This document shows, piece after piece, positions 18,663 through 25,900 of a stretch of DNA of 64,000 bases. The notes under the pieces were generated by a model. The model had not been told where the DNA came from, searched no databases, and saw only the letters and a list, made by a program, of their open reading frames with translations. Source of the stretch: Bombiscardovia nodaiensis (GTDB taxonomy: Bacteria > Actinomycetota > Actinomycetes > Actinomycetales > Bifidobacteriaceae); contig AP026798.1 in the NCBI GenBank assembly GCA_033127725.1, positions 248,001 through 312,000 on the forward strand. Reading direction: 5' to 3'. The stretch's first letter is position 1. Each line of letters opens with the position of its first letter. Both the position numbers and the translations under genes were made by a program.

Positions 18663-19016
18663 ATAACCCCTCCGCAAGGCCGATACGCGCTCGCTAGTGC
18701 TGGCCTATTCAAAGTTGATGTCCCGATGCTGCTGCCCGCGTACAAGCGAATGCCTGCTCAGGTTCCCCAACCCGCGCCAGCCCACAGCACATGTCTCAAT
18801 ACTCAACACTCTACCATCGTTTGTCGAATCAAGCGCTTTCCAATCTCCCACCTATGTATTTCACCTGCAAGCGTTGCCAAGCAACCTGAGTGAACGATCT
18901 ATCGGTCCTACGAAAAGTAGTACGAACTACACGCGATAAAAGCAAAAGATAACCCGATGAAGCTAAGTTGAGCAAACAGTAATTCATATTGTGATTATTC
19001 AACCAGCAACCGGTGG
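18663..19016 (-). promoter_or_regulatory. Upstream region of the LRR gene with GTTGGGGAA element
   Basis: About 350 bases hold no convincing gene. The element GTTGGGGAA (coding strand; TTCCCCAAC at 18763-18771) lies about 100 bases before the start. The same element occurs 74-90 bases before the two other poly-G genes at 35849-35857 and 49202-49210, so it is a candidate shared promoter or activator site. The leader ends in GGAGGGG, the same ribosome-binding site as at 35759. Confidence 0.5.
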
Positions 19017-19283
19017 TCAAGCCTGTAGGGCTCGGCTCAGGGTATCTCGTAGGAACTGTGAGCGGTTTTCTTTCTTTAATCTGGCCTTGTTATCTATGGT
19101 CTGCAGAAGGGATTGCGGAAGGCGCACTGAGATGGTCGTCAGGTCTTCGTCTGAAATGTGGGGGCGGCCGGCTCTGATTGGTCCTACAGTGCCTTTCCAA
19201 GTACCGGTCTCATACTCGGCTGCCATGCTGTCCAGCATCTGGTCGTCTACTGCGAAATAGCTGTTGATTTCCGTCTCTTTCAT
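19017..19283 (-). CDS. Ribbon-helix-helix (CopG-like) regulator or orphan antitoxin
   Basis: This 88-residue protein starts at the ATG at 19283, behind AAGGA with 7 bases spacing. The C-terminal half is a ribbon-helix-helix motif: TTISVRLPQSLLQTIDNKAR supplies the beta strand and first helix, and RSQFLRDTLSRAL the second. The acidic N-terminal half resembles actinobacterial orphan CopG-type proteins. No toxin gene is visible on either side, so it may act as a stand-alone DNA-binding regulator. It lies 147 bases downstream of the dehydrogenase gene on the same strand. Confidence 0.75.
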   Translation of the reverse strand: MKETEINSYFAVDDQMLDSMAAEYETGTWKGTVGPIRAGRPHISDEDLTTISVRLPQSLLQTIDNKARLKKENRSQFLRDTLSRALQA

Positions 19284-19430
19284 GGTCATTTCCTTGCGAT
19301 CCTGCTTTCGGCGTGGTGGCAGGGGCGTGGAGGCGCGGGCTCTGTGGTTGAAGGAGAAGTGGGCGGATGCGGGGCAGTGTTGGCTGTCGAGCATTCGCCC
19401 ACTTGGGAACTTACCTGGTAGGTGAGGCCC

Positions 19431-20501
19431 TTACATCTCGGGGGAGATCATGATTTTTACTTGGGTTTTGTCGGTGGAGAGGGTTTTGATGCCTTGCTCT
19501 ACGGCGTCGTCCAGGCTGACTTTTTTGGTGACGAGCGGGCTGAATTGCTCGGGGTGGCTGGCCATGATGGCGAGCACGGTGGGGAAGGAGTTGTTGTAGC
19601 ACAGGGTGGTGATCAGGTCGATGCCCTGCATAATGAGGTCGTCGGTCAGGTTCACGGTGACGGGCTTGCCGAAGAGCGCCACCACCTGCAAGATGCCGGT
19701 GCGCTTGGTAATCGAGAGTGCCGTGTCGAAGGTGGCCTGCACGCCCGCCGCCTCGAACACTACGTCCAAGCCGTTGGGATAGTCAGCGCGCACCGCCTCG
19801 GTCACGTTCTCCTGAGTGGGATTGAGCACGTCCTCAAAGCCCAGCTCGCGGGCCTTAGCCAGTCGCTCCTCGGACACGTCGGAAATGTAGACCCGGCTAG
19901 CGCCGCCGATTCGGGCCAGAATAGCGCACAAGAGGCCGATTGGCCCGGCACCCATCACGCCCACGCTCATGCCCTCGCGCAGGCCCGACTTCTTAATGGC
20001 TTCGTAGCACACGGCGGTCGGCTCGCACAGGGCGCCCAGCTCGTAGGACATGCCCTCGGGCAGCTTGTGGGCAAAGACTTCGTCCACATTGCACAGCTGA
20101 GCCATGCCGCCGTCCTCGGAGAAGCCCAGGAAGTTGCCAGCGCCGTCGGCAGCGACCACACGGTTGCAGAAATTATAGTTGCCAGCGCGGCAATTTTCGC
20201 ACTTTCCGCAGGCGATGAGCGGCTCAACGGCCACCGGGTCGCCCACTTTCAGGCTCGTCACTTCGCTGCCCACCTTCACCACTTCGCCGGAGAACTCGTG
20301 CCCGAGCGTAATCGGCACAGTCTTACCGGTCAGCGGGTGCGGCTGCGTGGGCAGGCCCCAGCCCTCCAAGTAAGCGTGCAAATCCGAGCCGCAAATGCCG
20401 CAATATTTTACGGCAATCTGCACCTGATCGGGCCTGGGGTCTGCAATTGCAACGTCTTCTACGCGAATGTCGCCTTCGCCATACACTCGTACTGCCTTCA
20501 T
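19431..20501 (-). CDS. Zinc-dependent 2,3-butanediol-type dehydrogenase
   Basis: This 356-residue medium-chain dehydrogenase starts at the ATG at 20501, behind AAGGAAGGGAG. Catalytic zinc ligands are in YCGICGSDLH and GHEFSGEV. The structural zinc cysteines are in CGKCENCRAGNYNFC. The nucleotide fold is GVMGAGPIGLLCA. The overall pattern (MKAVRVYGEGDIRVEDV at the start) fits (R,R)-butanediol dehydrogenases, which interconvert acetoin and 2,3-butanediol with NAD(H). Sorbitol or threonine dehydrogenase activity cannot be excluded. It is divergent from the pyruvate oxidase gene, and both could serve pyruvate and redox overflow. Confidence 0.88.
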   Translation of the reverse strand: MKAVRVYGEGDIRVEDVAIADPRPDQVQIAVKYCGICGSDLHAYLEGWGLPTQPHPLTGKTVPITLGHEFSGEVVKVGSEVTSLKVGDPVAVEPLIACGKCENCRAGNYNFCNRVVAADGAGNFLGFSEDGGMAQLCNVDEVFAHKLPEGMSYELGALCEPTAVCYEAIKKSGLREGMSVGVMGAGPIGLLCAILARIGGASRVYISDVSEERLAKARELGFEDVLNPTQENVTEAVRADYPNGLDVVFEAAGVQATFDTALSITKRTGILQVVALFGKPVTVNLTDDLIMQGIDLITTLCYNNSFPTVLAIMASHPEQFSPLVTKKVSLDDAVEQGIKTLSTDKTQVKIMISPEM

Positions 20502-20676
20502 ATCGGCTCCCTTCCTTGGGGGTTCTGGTTGCTCGTGGGCAATGAGCGTCGGTGTGGGCGCTCTTGCTCGCGGCTTAGTTCTCAGTATAAGGCACTGCGG
20601 GCGGCGAACCGCGGGCGGGATTGCTCCGACGGATTGGAAAAGTGTGAGGAAAATAACTGTGAAAAATATCATATGA

Positions 20677-20705
20677 TTGACAGCTGGAAAACGGCGGAAT
20701 TGTAG
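20677..20705 (+). promoter_or_regulatory. Candidate promoter of the pyruvate oxidase gene
   Basis: A perfect -35 hexamer TTGACA (20677-20682) is followed after 17 bases by a weak -10, TTGTAG (20700-20705), about 75 bases before the start codon. Confidence 0.4.
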
Positions 20706-20778
20706 GACTTTTGAGGGATTTCGGTGCTATGGTAAAACGCGTTTGAAAGAAATTTATACCAATGAGGTTGATAGTACT

Positions 20779-22506
20779 ATGGCAAAAATCAATGCTGCCG
20801 ACAAGATGGTTCAGGTCATGCAGGCCTGGGGCATCGACAACGTGTACGGCCTGCCGGGCGACTCGGTTGACACCACCGTGGAAGCGCTCTACCGGGTGCG
20901 CGACAAGGTCAAGTTCACCCAGGTGCGGCACGAGGAAGTGGCGGCTCTGGCGGCGGCTGCGCAAGCGAAGCTGACCGGCAAGGTGGGCGTCTGCCTCTCC
21001 ATCGGCGGCCCCGGCGCCATCCACATGCTCAACGGCTTGTACGACGCGAAGATGGACCATGTGCCGGTCGTGGCGATTTTGGGCCAGATCCAGTCCCACC
21101 TGCTCAACACAGGCTACTTCCAAGAGGTGGACCTGCCCAAGCTGTGCGACGACGTGGCAGTTTACAACAAGCTGGTCACCAGCCCCGAGACCGTGCCCGC
21201 CGTGATGGACGAGGCTATTCGCATGGCCTACTTGCACCAGGGCGTGGCCGTGCTGACCATCCCCGACGACGTGCCCAACCACAAGATTGAGGACACCTTC
21301 CAGCCCACCGCAGACCTCTTCCACCAGTCTCACCCGGCTATCAATCCGGCCGACATTGACAAGGCCCTGCAGATGATTCACGCTGCCAAGAAGCCCGTTG
21401 CCTTCTTCGGCGTGGGTGCCAAGGGTGCGCAGGCTGAGGCCAAGGAGTTCGTGGAGCGCTACTCCCTGCCCTTCATTCAGACCATGCCTGCCAAGGGCAC
21501 GATTGACGACGACCACCCCAACGCCCTGGGCCAGGTGGGCAAGCTGGGCACCAAGCCCGCTTACGAGGCCATGTTCGACGCTGATCTGCTGATTTTGGTG
21601 GGCACCGACTACCCGTATGCGCCGTATTTGAACGGCAAGATTCCGGCCATCCAGATTGAGATTGAGCCGACCCGCATCGGCAAGCGCCACGCGGTCGAGG
21701 TTGGTATGGTGGCCGACGCGAAGGATGCACTGACCCTCCTCAACGCCCGTGGCGAGCAGATTGCGGAAACTGGCTGGCTCAAGGCTTGCCAGAAGAATAT
21801 GCAGACCTGGCGCAAGTGGATGAAGGACGTGACGGATAAGTCCCACAAGGGCGTGCTGCCCTCGCGCTCCTTCGCTAAGATGAGCGAAATTGCGCCCTCG
21901 AACGCGGTTTGGTCGGTAGATGTGGGCACGTCCACCTCCTTCGGTGCCCGCTTCCTGACAGCAAAAGCCACGCAAAAGTACATTATTTCTGCTTGGCTGG
22001 GAACCATGGGCTGCGCTCTGCCCGGTGCCATCGCGTCCAAGCGCGACATGCCCGATCGCCCGGTCTACGCGGTCTGCGGCGACGGCGCTTTCGCCATGGT
22101 CATGCAAGATTTTGTGACCGCAGTCAAGTATCAATTGCCGATGGTTGTTGTCATTTTGAACAACCACCTGCTCGCCTTCATCGAGTACGAGCAGCAGTCG
22201 GTGGGCCAGCAGAACTACGGCATTGACCTGGCCGACATTGACTTCGCCAAGTTCGCCGAGGCCTGCGGTGGCATTGGCGTGAACGTGACCACCGACGAGG
22301 AGTTCGACGCGGCTATCGAAAAGTACCAGAACCCCGACCGCCCGGTGATTATCAACTGCGCTTCCGCCGACGAAGCCCCCCTGCCCGGCAAAATCGTCTG
22401 GGACGAGGCTGAGGGCTACATGAAGTTCGGCGTGGGCTATATGAAGGAGCAGTTCCGCATCCCCGAGCTGCCGCCCCTGCGCGAGCTCATGCGCCAGTTC
22501 CTGTGA
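20779..22506 (+). CDS. spxB: Pyruvate oxidase (ThDP/FAD enzyme)
   Basis: This 575-residue enzyme converts pyruvate, phosphate and oxygen to acetyl phosphate, CO2 and H2O2. The N-terminal Pyr domain holds the cofactor-activating Glu in RHEEVAALAAAAQAKLTG. The middle domain binds FAD. The C-terminal PP domain has the ThDP-binding GDGAFAM to ILNN motif near residues 440-470. Alignment from memory with lactobacillus and streptococcal SpxB is strong over the full length, better than with acetolactate synthase. The ATG at 20779 follows GAGG at 11 bases. Most bifidobacteria make acetyl phosphate by phosphoketolase, so an oxygen-using route is notable. Confidence 0.9.
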   Translation: MAKINAADKMVQVMQAWGIDNVYGLPGDSVDTTVEALYRVRDKVKFTQVRHEEVAALAAAAQAKLTGKVGVCLSIGGPGAIHMLNGLYDAKMDHVPVVAILGQIQSHLLNTGYFQEVDLPKLCDDVAVYNKLVTSPETVPAVMDEAIRMAYLHQGVAVLTIPDDVPNHKIEDTFQPTADLFHQSHPAINPADIDKALQMIHAAKKPVAFFGVGAKGAQAEAKEFVERYSLPFIQTMPAKGTIDDDHPNALGQVGKLGTKPAYEAMFDADLLILVGTDYPYAPYLNGKIPAIQIEIEPTRIGKRHAVEVGMVADAKDALTLLNARGEQIAETGWLKACQKNMQTWRKWMKDVTDKSHKGVLPSRSFAKMSEIAPSNAVWSVDVGTSTSFGARFLTAKATQKYIISAWLGTMGCALPGAIASKRDMPDRPVYAVCGDGAFAMVMQDFVTAVKYQLPMVVVILNNHLLAFIEYEQQSVGQQNYGIDLADIDFAKFAEACGGIGVNVTTDEEFDAAIEKYQNPDRPVIINCASADEAPLPGKIVWDEAEGYMKFGVGYMKEQFRIPELPPLRELMRQFL

Positions 22507-22515
22507 CCTGACGCT

Positions 22516-22631
22516 GCGATTCGCAATCTGTTGCGGCGATAGGGCAAGTGGACGGATTCTGGGTTCCTCCAACCGGCCCTGGCCACGGCATCACCGTAGA
22601 CCGCGACTACCTCGAAGAGCATAAGTTCTGA
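22516..22631 (+). pseudogene. C-terminal scrap of an enolase-superfamily dehydratase
   Basis: One frame here reads as a C-terminus with GQVDGFWVPPTGPGHGITVD followed by RDYLEEHKF and a stop. The Gly-Pro-Gly-x-Gly-Ile-x-Val-Asp pattern is the usual tail of mandelate racemase/sugar-acid dehydratase proteins. An upstream stop and the lack of a start show that only about 38 codons survive. It lies directly behind the pyruvate oxidase gene. Confidence 0.45.
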
Positions 22632-22689
22632 GCTAGTTAGGCCGCTCCCGGCCCAGTCCAGACGGTGCTGAGTGGGAGAACGATGTGAG

Positions 22690-22724
22690 GGGTGCCTATC
22701 GATCTTCGGTAGGCACCCTCTTTT
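22690..22724 (+). terminator. Rho-independent terminator after pyruvate oxidase
   Basis: GGGTGCCTA (22690-22698) pairs with TAGGCACCC (22710-22718), with further pairs inside a short loop, followed by TCTTTTG. The orientation fits the end of the pyruvate oxidase transcript. Confidence 0.75.
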
Positions 22725-22906
22725 GTTGCTTGATGCATGGTGGGCTCAAAGTACAATCCAATGTTCCACTTTTATGAAGCTTCGGGGCAGCGTAGAGGTA
22801 GGTCGGAGTTCCTGGTGGTAGTATTTCGATTAGGTTTTGGGGAGAGAGTAAGGGATTTGGGGATTTCTGCTCTCGATTTTGCGTGTTGTTGGGAGAGGTT
22901 AGACCA

Positions 22907-25900
22907 GTGCGGTCGTTGTTGGGGAAAGCCAGTCGTTGGTTGCCTCGTATGCTCGTAGGCGCTGTGGCAATACTAGTGTTTGTCACGTTCGCTGCTGCTG
23001 CGGCGCATGCCATAGTTGGCTCAGACACCACCAGCGGTGAAAGTGCTAAGACGGCTGTAAAGTCGGTAAACGGTGACGCGGCAAATGCAGCGCCCGGCAG
23101 TCCTCAGTCCTCAGCTTCAGCTCCGGCCGCGCAACCGAATGCCTCCCAGCCGAAAGTCGCTGATCCCAAGGCCTCCCAGCCCCAAGCTCCTCAATCCAAG
23201 ACCCCAGATTCCAAGGCTGCTCAGCCTGCCGACAAGGGCAAGCTCCAGCCCCGTAGTATGCCGGTCTGCCAGTGGACAGACAACTTTTACACTTGCTTCC
23301 CCGACACGAACATGGCCGAGGCCGTAGCGCGCGCCGTCGGCGCTTCAAGCGCGAATGACGTGTTCACTTCCTCCATGCGAGACACCACTTATCTAGTGAT
23401 AAATGGTGATAATATCGACGATATTTCTGGAATTCAGAATTTTCCGATGGCCTCTACTATCATCTTCAACGGCGATAACACGTTCACCAACCATTGGAAC
23501 GGCCTCCAACCCCTAGATAATATGCTCATGGTTACCCATTTTGGGCTGAATCATGGTACACACTATAGCGCTAGCATGATTCCCGATATTAAACGCTATA
23601 TCGCAAATCTTAACCAGCTGGACCTTACCTACGACGGTTATGGACAGTCGTCTGACGGCCCTGTCGGTGCGGCAAATATGCTGCAACAAATCAAATACAA
23701 CTTTTATAATCAAGATATTAGCCTGGATGTGAGCGGCAACCATCTGCCTTGGCTGGTAGATCTCGATGGGATGGCAGGGCTTCATCGGCTCGATGCTAGA
23801 GACCAGACGCTCGATTGGGGTGAATTCGACAGCTGGTCCCAAAAACCTAACAGTCCGTTTTCGCTAGGCGGAGCTCTCAATATAGACGGAACTCCAGTTC
23901 GCCAAGGCTCGGGTGGTTCTCCGTCGGGAGGCAGCTTCAACCCAGCAAGTGGTGCTTGGGTCTGGCCCACCACAGAAAAGGGTATGCACTCCTTCGATTT
24001 CTACGACTCTGGCACTTATAATGGAGCTTCCTATACTTTCTCTGGTACGTATAAGGAGAACATATCGCGCCCAGGCATTACGCTCTACGGCAATGGTGGT
24101 ACTCCAGCAGTTAATTCATACTGGGTATTGCCTGGATTCAGCCTCAGTATGCCGAGCGCCACTTGGGCTCACCATCGGCTGACTGGCTGGTATACTGCCG
24201 CCACCGGTGGCACTAAAGCGAACTTCCCTATAATTGTGCAAGACGCGAACATCACGCTCTGGGCTCACTGGGAGGAAGTTCCCAAAGTTACGGTCACCTT
24301 CGACTCGCAAGGCGGCTCAGCTGTTCCGCCTGCCGATGTCTACCCGGGCGACCCGGTGGGCCAGCCCACCAACCCCACCAAAGGCATGTCGATTTTCCAA
24401 GGCTGGTACACGCAGGCCGGCAGCAAGTGGACCTTCACTTCGCCTGTCCCCGGAGCCATGACCCTCTACGCCCACTGGACAGACCCGGTCACGGTCACCT
24501 TTGACCCCAACGGTGGCATAAACGGCCCTCCCGGCCAGCAAGTGATGCCAGGGCAGAAGGCCAATGCGCCCGGCATCACTCCCACCAAAGGCGATTCCCG
24601 CTTTGACGGCTGGTTTACCGCGCCCAGCGGCGGCCGGCAGTGGGTCTTCACCTCCGACACAGTCTCCTCCAACACCACCCTCTACGCGCATTGGACCGAC
24701 CGGGTGGTGGTGACGTTCGACACCCAGGGCGGCAGCGCGGTTCCTTCGCAGCGGTTGCTCCCGGGCAGCGCAGTGACCCAGCCTGGCACAAATCCCACCA
24801 AGGGCGATTCTCGCTTCGATGGCTGGTTCACGGCTGCGATCGGCGGCCGCCAGTGGGCTTTTGCCTCCGACACCGTGAGCTCAAACACCACCATTTACGC
24901 GCATTGGACCGATCGCTACAACGTCACGTTTGACGCCAACGGCGGCACTGGCGCGCCAGGTGTGCAGCGCTTGCTCTCGGGCAGCCACGCCACCGACCCA
25001 GGCGTGACCCCCACCAAGGGCGATTCCCGCTTCGATGGCTGGTTTACGGCTGCGTCTGGCGGCAGGAAATGGGATTTCCCTAACGACACGGTCAACGCGG
25101 ATATGACCCTGTACGCCCAATGGACTGAGCGTGTTGATGTTCGTTTTGACGCGAATGGCGGTTCTCCTGCCCCTGTGGCCCAGCGCGTGCTCATCGGCGA
25201 CCACGCCAACCAGCCCGGTTTCTCGCCCAGCAAGGACCATGCGCGTTTTGATGGCTGGTTTACAGCTGCTTCTGGCGGCAGAAAATGGGATTTCCCCAAC
25301 GACACGGTCAGCACCAGTATGACCCTGTACGCCCAATGGACTTCCTACACCGTCACCTTCGACCCCCGCAACGGGCAGGCGACCAGCAGCGTCCCAGCAG
25401 CCCCAGGCGAGCGAATCACCGCGCCCACAGACCCGGCCAAGGGCGATTCCCGTTTTGACGGCTGGTTCACCGGCAGCGATAGCAAGTGGAACTTCGTCTC
25501 CGACACGGTCAGCGGCGATATGACCCTGCACGCTAAGTGGACCGACCGCGTAACCGTGTCGTTCGACACCAACGGCGGAGCTGAGACCTACCCCGACCAG
25601 CGTGTGCTCATAGGAGACACAGCCACCCGGCCCACCAATCCCACCTGGGCAGACCACTCCTACGCCGGCTGGTTCACCAGCAATGACGAACCCTGGGACT
25701 TCCTGCGCCCGGTCAGTGCGAGCATGACCCTTAAAGCTAAGTGGGACACCTTCAAGTTCACCATCGACCCGGCTAAAGGCCCGAAAGCTGGCGGCACGTC
25801 AGTCACCATCAGCCCGGTGCAGCAGTCGAGTGTGAAGTTTACGCAGGTATCGGGCGGTGCGGCCTTCAGCGTGGCCCTTGGCTCGGAAGGCTTCTTGTAC

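Noticed and set aside
20575-22572. Long antisense open frame (665 codons) over the pyruvate oxidase gene
   Set aside because: The sense strand has a full family match; the antisense protein is His/Val/Gly-rich without domains and is a product of GC-rich codon bias.
24290-25760. CRISPR-like periodicity in the Listeria-Bacteroides repeats
   Set aside because: The period of about 210 bases is coding and encodes a known protein repeat; there are no short identical repeats with unique spacers.
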